Assembly: GCA_004802725.1 (NCBI GenBank)
Contig: SGPM01000231.1
Location: 1-44,282, forward strand
Reading direction: 5' to 3'
From: Antrodiella citrinella
Taxonomy: Eukaryota > Basidiomycota > Agaricomycetes > Polyporales > Steccherinaceae
DNA: 44,282 nt
The notes beneath the pieces are model-generated. The model saw only the letters and a program-made list of their open reading frames with translations. It was not told where the DNA came from and did no database searches. Positions 9,276-19,222 of the stretch are shown here, piece by piece. The position numbers were made by a program, and so were the translations under genes. Position 1 is the first letter of the stretch; each line of letters starts with the position of its first letter.

Positions 9276-9946
9276 ATGGGAACAGTGTCCTCGACGACTT
9301 TCATGACAAACCATTTCTGGCTCGTATGGTACCGCGCTCGCTCTTCCTGCACTCCAAAACACTGGTCTCTCTTCATGACCTACGACACCGACGAACAAGC
9401 CATCGGCACCGCCTATCAGGTCCGTCCACCCCCCCCTCCCCTTCTCCTCTCTCCGTTCACCACAACCTAACCACCCCAGTTCTCGCTCACCCACAGGCCC
9501 AAGGCGACGGGTACGGCTCCGGCCAGTTCACGACCTCCATCCTGCGCGGCGTCCAGCTGAAAGGCCCGCGCGGCGCCCACTCGTTCGAAGACCGCCTGTA
9601 CCTGGGTACGATCCCGGACTCGTTCACCTCCAACGGGATGATGAAGGAGTACTGCGACGCCGCCACGGACCTCATCAACGAGTCGAACGCCGCGCGCGTC
9701 GTCGGCGAGAGCAACTGCCATGATTGGTGTCTTGTCGTTATAAGGGGCTTGGAGGACTCGAAGTGTTTGGGGGACGGGATGTGGGAGCGGGCGAGGCGGT
9801 GTCCGAGGGTGGGTGGAACGCGACGTTCGACGCGCGCACGGCCATGCTCACTTTGTCGCCCGGCTGAAGGCCGGCGAGGTAGGTGGACGAGACACCCTGG
9901 AACGGCGTCTCTCTGCCGGAGCGGGCGGGGGCTTCGAGGATGCTGA
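9276..9946 (+). CDS. Conserved fungal hypothetical protein, 3' end disrupted at rearrangement
   Basis: Exons 9276-9419 and 9497-9946, intron 9420-9496, phase 0. The first ATG sits directly before a coherent sequence (FMTNHFWLVWYRA, HWSLFMTY, EQAIGTAYQ). Exon 2 carries LYLGTIPDSF, AATDLINESNAARVVGESNC and HDWCLVVIRGLEDSKCLG. I recall this layout (KHWSL.M.Y, LYLG.I, NCQDWV..V..L) from conserved agaricomycete hypotheticals without an assigned function. After WERARRC (about 9800) the frame runs through the antisense of the CYP505 gene and becomes Arg-rich nonsense up to the stop at 9946. The native end has probably been lost or moved, and the last 45 or so residues are likely artefactual. No signal peptide is evident. 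Confidence 0.65.
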
Positions 9947-12900
9947 CCGTGAGCGTGACGTTCGAGGGTTTCCAAAGCGGGGAAGATGAGATGGAGTATT
10001 GGCGCACGCGCATGGTCGGAAGAAGTTGCAAGAATTGCTCCAATGAGATTTGAATGCTTGGGTAATCTTCCAAGATGTCGAGGACGGACAGCCGCTTCTC
10101 GACGACTTTCTCACCGTATGCAGCATTGAGGTCTGAAAGAGCCTTCACGATGTCTGCCGAATCTTTGGCGATGTCGGACAGCAGGCGGAGGTCACGAGTA
10201 GTCGCTGGCTGTGAGAGCTCGACGTAGCCGCTGAACAATGCGGACAGAGTGATGGGTTTGTCGGTGGGAAGAGAGCTCGGTCCCACAGACGAGATTTCAA
10301 CCTGGTGATATCAAGGAAACATCTGACTATGAACTTGCGGAGTGAGTATGCGAACGCACCTCTTGATCATCAGGCAAGCCGAAACGAGCGATGGCGCGCC
10401 GGACATCTCGCAGCGGGTTCTTGGGCAGGCTAAAGATACGCCGTGTCAGTATAACACGGCTCGGAAACTGTGACTTTATGCTCACATTGCGAGGTAATCT
10501 CCAGCGCGGAACGTAGTGCCCTCCGGAAGCGCGAACTCTGGAACCAATCTCAATTCTGACATTCGATCGCAATAGAAAAGAACGTACCGAGGTGCCGCTT
10601 TGCCGGAGCATTCGGCGACGTAAGGAGTTTATTCTCAACGACTGTTCCCAAGGCCGTGTCGGCTTGACGAAGGACTTCCGCTCGGTTGGGTCCAGATTGC
10701 ACGGTCTTCACCGAAAGACCGGAAACCTGAGCAACCGTCTGGGTAGTGTACTCCTATATATATGTGTCAGCTCGTGCACTGTGACTTGCATACAAACTTC
10801 ATTGATTACCTTGGAAAGCGTTGGCCACAAATTGGCCTCCCATGCATCGAACGAGTCGAAGAATTCACTGCCGCCGGCATCACCTTCACCACGCTCAACC
10901 AACTTAGTTGCACCGCGGGCCACAAGAGCTTCGTCGATCAACCGCGGGATCCGCTGGTACGTCGCAACCCAATCACGGTTGCCACATCCAAAGACACCGA
11001 ACTTGACACCGGAGAGCTCGGAACCGGAGATAGTAGTGATCCACTCGACGAAGTGTGCGGCGTTGTCGGCTGGTTGTCCTTCGAAGGAGGCGGTCACGAT
11101 GAACACCGGTCCGTCCTTGGGGACATGCTCGATGGCAGAGTCGAGTGTTCCAAGAGTCGGGCGGAACCCTAAAATAGTCTTCTTCAATATATTTCTAACG
11201 GAATAGAGTCAGCTTGGCAAACGCACCGTGGTTAGCAGCCTCGGTGGCAATCCTCTGCGCAAAGGCCTCGGAAGATCCCGTGTTAGAGCCATAGAGCACA
11301 TAAAGAGGTTGAGCCCCCTGGCCCTCAGTCGCAGCTGCTGCTGCAGAGACCTTTCCAGTGTCCGTGCTTGCTTTAAGGGTGAGTGGAGCAGGAACAGAAA
11401 CCAGCTGAGGTTTCCCGGCACGCGGGATAGCGCGAATGTAGAAGTTCTTGGGCTTGATGGTGAGTGTCTGCCTGATCTGAAGCTCGTACGCGGGGTCCTG
11501 CGGGACCAAGTCGAAGTTCTGCAGGATGGAGATGAGGACCATCTGGACCTCTTGCCAGGCGAATGGTCGACCCTGTCAATGTGGTGAGGAATTATCAAGG
11601 GAGGATGAAGTTGAAACGCACAATGCATCCTCGCATGCCGTATCCGAATGGCTGCCAGCCGTTTGGCTACATTGGTGTGGCGTTAGTATTGACAGTATCG
11701 CTCACGAAGCCTGGTGACAGCTTACTGGCAAAGCCTCGAACTTTCCGTCCAGCATACGCTCAGGTCGGAACGTATCAGGCTAATCAAAGTTAGTATCCAT
11801 GAAATCATTGCGAAGGGTAGACGAAATAAACTTACATCAGGTCCATAGACCTTGGGATCACGGTGCGCCATGGCAATGTTGAGGATAATACCGGTGTCCT
11901 TTTCCAACGCGTACTTCCCTGCAAGGACGGTGTCTTCCAAAGGTGCAACACTACGCTGGGGCGCTGAAGGGCTCATACGAAGCACCTCTCGCATGACAGC
12001 TGAGACGTGTTGATCAGCCGAGTGAAACCAATAGAAACTATTGAAGGAGCTCACCCAAGAGATAAGGCAGCTTGTGCATGTCGTCGGCTGTGATGGGCCT
12101 TGAGCCGATTTTTTCGTCGATCTCTTCTCTCAATTTACGCATCGCTTCGGGAGTCCTCAGAAGGTAGTACAAAGCGAAGGTGAGCATTCCAGAGGTGGTC
12201 TCATGACCTAAAGTGGGCGTAAGTGTCACGCGACAGGTAGTGAGATATAAAAAATATTACCAGCGATGAGGAAGGTGAGCAACTAGATAAAATGATGAGA
12301 CCGTGGAAATTGAATATAAGCTTATGTGGCTTACGTTCTTCTTGATGTTATCTTCGGGCATACTGAGACCAGTTTCCTTGTCTACTCCCGTCAACATCAC
12401 ATGCAGGAGATCCTTCCTGTCCGACGGGTTCGCCTTGCGGTGTTCAATGACTGGAAAAATAAGCAGTCGCCGTCAGGACTGAGATTTGAGAGGCTACGAG
12501 AACTTGCTCATGCTCACTCTCGTTCACGAGTTCGAACATCGTGTTCTGATCTTGCTGGTATTTTGCGCTCGAGCTCAGCAGCACAGAGTTCATGATGGCA
12601 GGGCGCAGCGAACGGCGACCACTCTCGGCCAAGAAATCCGTCATAGCTTTCGCAAAGGGGTGGAGCTCATCCTGTAGCGTGCATGATTAAGTAAATTCTC
12701 TGTACCGAAACTTCACGGGACGCAAGCACGCACCGAATAGAATGAATTCAATCTGTCAAAAATATAGTAAGCACACGACAAGTTGCGCTTGTAAATCCGA
12801 CCACGTACCGATAAGACATGGCGCAAAGGGACAGAGCGTCGAGAGTGATCTTGGTGAAATCAGCGGCAGGATCTATCAAGTGGTTTGGTCCGAACCTGAA

Positions 12901-13524
12901 CAATGATTCTACCATGAGACTTTTCGATACGTCAAGGCAAGTAAATCACCCACCGGTCCCACTTGGAGACCATCTGCGAAACGATGTCGTTCATGTCATC
13001 GAACATGTTGCGCGTATTCATTGTGCTGAACGCCGGCATGAGCAAACGATCTAGAAGGGGCACGGTCAGAAAATTATGTAGCGGTGCGCTTCGGACAAAA
13101 CTCACGCGCAATGTACCAATTCTGCTCTCCCGGGACTTTGGCCTAAAATTTGGTCTCGTCAATCCAAATATGGGCAATCTCGAGTACAGAATAGCGCACT
13201 GTGAACAACCCGTCGCCAGCGGTGTTGCGAACTTGCGACAGGCCGGGGGTATGATTCTTCATGAAACGTTTCTCGTCCGAGACCTCGTTCACGAGCTCGT
13301 TTGTGTTGATAACGACCACCTTGCGACCTGAGGGCGACGAAATTATTCGTATAAATGCAGAAACCCTCGGACACGACGAACAACGTACCAGCAAGGTTCA
13401 GCTGGTAGATCTCGCCATACTGGCTGGCCAGTAGATTGTACGAGTACAGGGGCACCTCTTTGTCGATTGCAGTTATGTTTCCTAAGAATGGGACTGAGAA
13501 CGGAGCAGGAATAGGGATGGTCAT
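9738..13524 (-). CDS. CYP505-type self-sufficient P450:reductase fusion, C-terminally truncated
   Basis: Start MTIPIPAPFSVPFLGN at 13524 with no membrane anchor, as usual for CYP505. About 18 small exons can be followed. The P450 domain has RLLMPAF, the I-helix AGHETTSG, the K-helix EVLR, PERMLDGKFEALPPNGWQPF and the heme loop FGYGMRGCIGR. An FMN/flavodoxin domain follows: LYVLYGSNTGSSEAFAQRI, FIVTASFEGQPADNA, FGVFGCGNRDW. The reductase then starts: LPEGTTFRAGDYLA, and the FAD motif RQYSISSSP near 9990. Family members hydroxylate fatty acids subterminally, drawing electrons from NADPH through FAD and FMN. Homology stops at VAFHPPSD (about 9800) and the frame ends at 9738, so the NADPH-binding C-terminus (roughly 150 residues) is missing. 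Without it, NADPH-driven turnover should fail. Either a pseudogene in the making or a misassembly. Confidence 0.85.
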
Positions 13525-14673
13525 TGTTGAGGCTTTGTTGAGATTGCAAGAGAGTTTGTTGGAGAAGTAGTTTGGTCTTACCGTTACACTCTCCAGCCTT
13601 TTATACCGTTCGCGATCCTAGCCCTCGTAGTGAATTGCTAGTTGCTCATGGCTCGGGCTATTGGGCACTATGTCTCCCGTTGGCTGCAGAGCGGTACAAT
13701 TCTACCTAATGACATCAGAGTAAGAAGCACGATTGACACGTGCCTAACACAAAAAGGAGAGTGAGTAAAGGGGTTTGACATGACCGGTCTCAGGAGGCGA
13801 TGCATCTGCGGTCTCACAGCGGGGAACCTTATAGAGCGTCCCGCGACCCTACTCGGATATGAGACACCGATATGTTGGCCTGTAGTTCTTGAGCTCTAGA
13901 TAGGTAATAGTGCCCGTTGCTGGGTCTTTACTATTCATTTTACGTGGTCGACGACCGATAACTGAGATCAAGCATGGCACAGGCCATCCTGACTTGTGAA
14001 CAGGAGTGTGTCGATCGGTATACAAGCTGATAATCGTCGCGCGTCTATCCGGGATATGGGGCCCAGGGTGGCCAAGTCGCTCTCGCTGTCTTGTAGAAGC
14101 CGGATCTACAAGCGCCCATAGGTGTACACGATTCGTCCGATAGGCCTGGCCTTGACATCCGAGCCTCTACATCGTAGGAAATTCGTTGATTCAAGCTCAT
14201 GAGATTCAGAGGTCCAATTACTCACCGGAGACGTTTGCGTCGGGGGCGGGTCGTCTGTCCGACGCTTCGATGTCGGGCGGCGCAGCCAACGGTTTGTGCC
14301 TACGAAGTTTGCTGGAGAAAGACGCCCCGTTTCCGTTTCATTCTCGGTTGTCGAGGATTAACGTTTAACGGGGCTGCAAGGGTCGTAATGACGAATTATA
14401 GACTGGCAGAGATCATGTCAGTACACTGCATAACTTCAGTCAATCAACCAAAGGCTCACTTTCGCAATTATTAGTCGTTTAGGTCCGACTCTCTTCGCGT
14501 CCTTGGCTAAGAATGTACAGGCGATTGTGGTATTTACACCTTCACGCTGGCGTTGAAATCAAGGCTTATCGCAACACCTGTGACAGATCATGCGTGGTCC
14601 TCAGCCCGTGCTCCCAACGTGCTTCCAAGAGTGACAGGCAATGAGCTTAGATTGAAGGTTCAAGTTGAACGCA
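13525..14673. other. Shared upstream region of CYP505 (minus) and secreted-protein gene (plus)
   Basis: A 1.15-kb divergent intergenic region with no supported gene. It contains a perfect 7-bp hairpin at 14090-14112 and the left copy of a diverged direct repeat at 14433-14580. Confidence 0.5.
14433..14580 (+). repeat. Diverged direct repeat, left copy
   Basis: Shared islands with 15446-15620 in the same order and orientation: ACTTTCGC(A/G)ATT, AGTC...GTTTAGG, AATGT(T)ACA and GCTTATCGC..CACC. They are separated by small indels. The alignment is by eye and about 70 percent or less outside the islands. Confidence 0.4.
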
Positions 14674-14680
14674 TATAAAT
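14674..14680 (+). promoter_or_regulatory. TATA box of the secreted-protein gene
   Basis: TATAAAT lies 71 bp upstream of the ATG at 14751. A pyrimidine-rich stretch (CCCAACCCTCCCATTCCC) and a CAATCACCACC leader follow, a strong core promoter and leader for a highly expressed fungal gene. Confidence 0.65.
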
Positions 14681-14750
14681 ACCCAACCCTCCCATTCCCA
14701 CGCCCCAGCGCACTTGCTCTCGACGACCACCCACAACATCAATCACCACC

Positions 14751-15055
14751 ATGAAGTTCTCTGCCCTCTCTGCGCTCGCAGTATTGGCCACCACGCCCTT
14801 CGTCGCCGGCGGGCCTATTGCATACGGTATATGCCAGACTGGTCTGTCCTTCTGTCGTCATGAGTGAGCATCAACTGACCCCTGAGCGTAGGATGTAACA
14901 CCCTCGCCGTGGCTTGCTACGCAGCTGCTGGCTTTACCTTCGGCACCGTCATCGCCGCCCCCGCCGCTCCTGCAGCCATCCTCGCCTGCAACGCTGGCCT
15001 CGGTACTTGTTCGGCAGCTTGTGCCACGATCGGCCTTTTCGCACCCACTCCCTGA
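14751..15055 (+). CDS. Small secreted cysteine-rich protein (GPIAYGICQTGC family)
   Basis: Exons 14751-14841 and 14892-15055 (intron 14842-14891) give 84 residues. Residues 1-20 (MKFSALSALAVLATTPFVAG) form a clear signal peptide. The mature part begins GPIAYGICQTGC and continues CYAAAGFTFGTVIAAP, ACNAGLGTCSAAC and ends FAPTP. Six cysteines with hydrophobic Ala/Gly-rich spacers match a fungal secreted family sometimes labelled 'zygote-specific class V' proteins (from memory). Secreted to the wall or medium; the molecular role in that family is not established. The intron splits a Gly codon inside the conserved QTGC motif. A good TATA box precedes it, and diverged direct repeats lie on both sides. 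Confidence 0.85.
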
Positions 15056-16047
15056 GGGAGCAGGCACGAGAAGTCGGATTGTGTCGGTCAAGTAGCGGTA
15101 TGACTGCTCAACTTCTGTATCGCCTAAAGGGGCATACTGACAAGGTTCTTTAGATACCTCCTCCAAGTTCTGCGAGGAACAAAGAATAGAGACGTGGACG
15201 GGAGCGTAGCACGTAGTATTGAAGGGATGTAGCGATTGAGGAAACGTCTCGTAGGCATGGAACGAAATAGAAATGGCTCGCATGATCATGAGAGTCTTCG
15301 TCGGCTTGGTCCTATGTGTGACCATATATGAAGGTTTGGACAGCCCTTCACATTGATGCGAACATCAACATCGTTCACTTGCTCCGACGAGGCCACAAGA
15401 ATCGTAAATACTATATACAGTGACCCCGTTAATAAGTACTGTCTGACTTAGGTTACTCGACAAAAGACTTACTTTCGCGATTTTCAGTCTCAGAACTGTT
15501 TAGGACCAATTCTGAACGCGAGCCATCCTCTTCAAATCCGTACGCAATGTTACATGGCTGCAGTGTCCGCACCTGCATATTCGAGATCAGTATACATGAG
15601 AAAGCTTATCGCGCCACCCTCGACCGTCGACCAAGTCGCGGTAAGACCGGCGAATTTTTGCATCGTAAAAGGGACTCACTAATCAGTTTGTTCAAGATCC
15701 TTCCACACAAGCTGTATTCCGATGTGTTTGAGCGATGGCAGTGATCGAAGGAACGTAGTTACGCACGGATTGGGATGTGAATGTTTTGTAGAATGATAAT
15801 CGTCGTCTTGACCTGTGACCTGCAATCAGATTCGGCGGCGGACCTTATGCCAGTGAACACCCTTCATGGGGACAATTGCTTTCACAGCTGTCGGTCGTTC
15901 AATGTTGAGGCTGAAATCACCAAAGGCAACACGAAGGTCGAATAGCAACGAGCCTTACTCCGGTCGTCCGAATTGATCACGGCACAAGAAAGATCTGCAT
16001 TAGGGAAACAGAAGACGGTGGATTCAAGTAGATACAAAGACGGCGCT
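15056..16047. other. Intergenic with right direct-repeat copy
   Basis: 3' flank of the secreted-protein gene, the right repeat copy (15446-15620), then the 3' flank of the pyruvate-carrier gene. Short open frames (for example 15547-15744) have no recognisable features, and I see no second secreted-protein gene here. Confidence 0.5.
15446..15620 (+). repeat. Diverged direct repeat, right copy
   Basis: Partner of 14433-14580, about 1 kb downstream on the other side of the secreted-protein gene. The clearest shared block runs from ACTTTCGCGATT (near 15471) to GTTTAGGACC (near 15498), with an 8-nt insertion relative to the left copy. Confidence 0.4.
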
Positions 16048-16671
16048 TCAAGCTGACGTGGGCTTGGGAGCGAACATTTTGGCTACAGGATCCTCCTTGG
16101 TACGGTTGTAACTGAGAAAGAAGATAGTCAATATCTAGGAGCCAACTTGGGATTGATTGAACGTACTGCCATATCCTCGTAAGCTGTCCGAGACCAGTCG
16201 AGCCAACGAAGAAGTTGACCTGAGTGTGTGTGAGATCTGGCGCGATAGCAAGACATATTACGCAGGTAACTCACCGCTGCTAGACTGTAGTTGACTGGTG
16301 TAATCACCATCGAGTAGCGCACCCAGATGAAGCCGGTGGCAGCGAGGGCTACGCGTGGCAGATTTATAAAGTCAGTCGCTTTGTACTTCCGACCACGCGA
16401 TATAGGGACGCACCAAGGTTCTGAGGTATGCTCAGCTTATCCGCTGGGCGGGACAAATCCTTCAACCCAGCAGCCACCAGACACCATTTCATCATCGGGG
16501 CCCAGAAGAATACGGTCTTCGGACCTAGAATTGAAACGTGGGGTCAATTCCATGCAGAAGTGGATCGAGAGAAGGAGAATCGGCGGGCTGCGCGCCGCGT
16601 TGCTTACCTGCTGGGTGGTTCATGAAGGCCTGGAGTTTTGAGCCCGACGCAGCAGCAGCAGCTCCCGACAT
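16048..16671 (-). CDS. Mitochondrial pyruvate carrier subunit (MPC family)
   Basis: Five exons (16608-16671, 16414-16524, 16275-16348, 16167-16219, 16048-16111) join in frame to 121 residues, the usual MPC size. Family signature stretches are present: FMNHPAGPKTVFFWAPMMKW, AAGLKDLSRPADKLS, NLALAATGFIWVRYSMVI, TPVNYSLAAVNFFVG and GLGQLTR. These cover the predicted membrane helices. MPC subunits form a heterodimer in the inner mitochondrial membrane that imports pyruvate to feed the TCA cycle. The W(A)PMMKW and TP.NY.L..VN.F segments fit the MPC2-like (larger partner) branch better than MPC1. The last exon is polar (YNRTKEDPVAKMFAPKP). No promoter element was identified. Intact by all visible criteria. 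Confidence 0.9.
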
Positions 16672-17271
16672 CTTGATAGAGACTGTGAAGAAGACGAGCT
16701 GACGATTGAAAAAAAGAAGAAGTGATCAACTCTCGCAAGAGGAGGATTGCAAGGTGGTGAGTCGAGTGACTCAGTGAGCGGGTTGTCGAGGCTCAGGAAG
16801 CGCTGAAGACGTTGGATGACTTTACGTGATGAGGTCATGACCTCCGTGACTCGTCGCGGCTTCTCCTCTGGCACTATCTTCAACGTCGAGCTGAAGTCTG
16901 GATGTAATAGCGGCCGAATGGGCGAGATATTCATGGATTTGGAGGAACGATATGCGACAAGTGAGCAGAAATAACCTCTCTCACAACTACACCGAGTTTC
17001 GCGCTTACGATGTTTAGGACTGTCTACATGCCAATCTGGCATGTGTATCGGAGAAAGCACGACTGGAGACGTGTCTCTCAGCTTCTTGGGAGCGTGAAGC
17101 TCCTTTCAGCTCTCTGTCCGACTTCTTGCCACCGCGGGAAGAGTGACCGACCGTTCTGAACTCAATGCCACTCGTGACACGCGGACACGATACTCGAATA
17201 CGGTACACGAGTGAGTGACCAGAATTGTTGTCTGTCAATCTGTTCCCTGAGGTCGCAAATTATTCATAGGT
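16672..17271. other. Upstream region of the pyruvate-carrier gene
   Basis: An open minus-strand stretch across 16620-17060 has atypical composition and no domain. It probably represents 5' UTR and promoter. Nothing else is supported. Confidence 0.4.
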
Positions 17272-18018
17272 ATGCCTCCATTCCTCCGTTCTCGAATAGC
17301 AATCAGACGATTGCTATCTGTGAGGCGTCAACAATGCATTGGCCCTAGTGCCGCATGTCGATGGGGAACCCGCCTCTTTAGGGATCTTGGACGCCGAGCT
17401 TTGGGTCCCCAGGACGATCTGTCTCATATACTGTTGCTGTCTAAAGCCTCTCACAGGTTTACTTTGTGCGAAATCCAGTCGGCATTGTCGGTCAAGACGC
17501 CAGCAGTCGTTGAATTTGCATTTCCTTTGCGAGAGATCAAACGGCAAACGCCACCGTCGAATGTGGTCGACATATGTGAGTCCCGTAAAAGCTCATGTGT
17601 TGTACTGGTTTGCTGATTTTACCAGACTGTCTATTTACCTTCTGGTGCTATCCCTTTTTTGCCATCGATCTTGCGGGGACATAGCACGCACGACACTTCT
17701 CACTCGGACTTTCACATTCCTTGTAGGACAGTAAACGCTCAGTTTACTCCCACTTACTGTATATCAGATACGTGTTCAGAGCGGATCCTCCGATCCTGGA
17801 AGTCATGTCAAGATCTTTCCAACATACGGAACATGCTGATTGATTCTGGGGAGATACAGTGGGCTGCGTCTTACGCTATGCGGTCTTTCTCCAGGTACAA
17901 CGTTGTCGGTTCCTCAAATCTAATACATTTGGCCGTTTCTGCCGACGTGCTCACAGACGTTATACCGCTGGAACATCTGCGGGAAGCCCCCAAGAAAAGG
18001 AAGTCCAGAGCAAACTAG
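17272..18018 (+). CDS. Possible hypothetical gene, unresolved splicing
   Basis: Two protein-like plus-strand blocks. Block one (17272-17575) contains FTLCEIQSALSVKTPAVVEF and stops shortly after a donor-like GTGAGT at 17576. Block two (about 17626-18018) reads TVYLPSGAIPFLPSILRG, IRNMLIDSGEIQWAASYAM and ends REAPKKRKSRAN with a basic tail. The obvious intron (17576-17625, ending TTACCAG) joins them out of phase, so either the model is wrong or the gene is broken. No domain recognised. Confidence 0.3.
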
Positions 18019-19222
18019 ACCGTTCATTACCTTCCTTAGCACTGCTAAATGTCGGAAAGGGCCCTCAACACTCTGCGTCTTTCTTGGAATAGCGATTGCA
18101 AAGGCAGAGCGGGCCGCGGCATTTGCGGTGACAACCTGACCAGAAACAAATGCTAGGACTGCTATATTTCGAGCGGTGCAATGCGACGCCGGCATCCAGT
18201 TTTCCTATAAAAATGGTCCGCAATATTTAAGGTGAGCCTCAGCTCAAGCAGCCCTTCCTCTTCCTCGCTTTATGCTCTCTACCAGTTTCTGAGCGTCGGT
18301 GCTCTTGCCGGACAAACTCTCCATCGAATTAGTCCAAGCGCGCCACAACCCGTGCATGTTTGCAGTCAGGACACAGTGGTGACCTGTGTGGCTTCCGAGT
18401 CGTGGCGGTCGCAAGGATTCAGTTCGATGGGTACTCTGTCCGTGCAAATTGAGCTTGGGCTGTTGCGTCAGGTCTGGGCACGTGCCAGAAGCAAGGATGA
18501 TCGATGACCGGCGGTGTGTGGATGTATGATCCTGCTGTACATCACGGTGTGATAGTAAGCTGATTCACTTGACAAGATCATGCTATTCTATGTGGACAGA
18601 ACGTGTCACATCGCGCCGAATTATTGTAGATGGCGCGATTGGTGTGTTATCTCAGTCTCAGCGACTCGCTGATGTCCTTTTGAACATACCATGTACCAGT
18701 AACGTACATATACTCATCTCAGTAATGACAAGGGCTTCGTGACTATGAGCATATTGCCTGCGGGGCTGCGAAGAAACTACGGCTAGTAAAGAGCCGTATC
18801 CCGGCGCATCACATTTCTACCACAGCTCCAAGCATGAAATGTTTTATGACTTCAGTTCGTGGCAAAGATGGCTCGGACATGCTCTCGGGGCGCCCGAAGA
18901 TGCCCTCGAACTCATGGTCAGCAACCGGTTCGGCTTCTGGTCTTACCGGTGGGGTCTTCGAAGCTGTATAAATTCACCGTCCAGTGGCCATCGGTCTCGC
19001 CAACCACCTCCGCACTTCTCGCCACGTCGACGTCGACACAAGATATACATTGTGCATCATGACATTCGTGTTACAACAAAAGTAGTAATAAATCCATACC
19101 TGTAAGATATCTAACATGCACACACAGTCTGCAAGACGTACTGACGAGCCACTTCTCAAGACCACAGCAAAACGTACACCACAACGCGGTACGCGTGGCG
19201 AAGGAGTTAATCTCTAGACGCA
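18019..19222. other. Intergenic; unresolved coding scraps
   Basis: A TATA-like TATAAAAAT at about 18206 has no convincing gene behind it. A plus-strand segment at 18839-19040 has protein-like reading in two frames (ALGAPEDALELMVSNRFGFW) and a TATAAATTC at about 18966, without domain or start support. Confidence 0.35.

Noticed and set aside
2174..13524. Secondary-metabolite gene cluster built on the P450 and kinases
   Set aside because: No synthase, transporter or tailoring enzyme accompanies the CYP505, and it is truncated.
14060..14150. tRNA-like string GGTGGCCAAGTCG followed by a stem
   Set aside because: The following stem has 7 bp with a 9-nt loop, there is no T-arm GGTTCGA box and no acceptor pairing, so it is not a tRNA.
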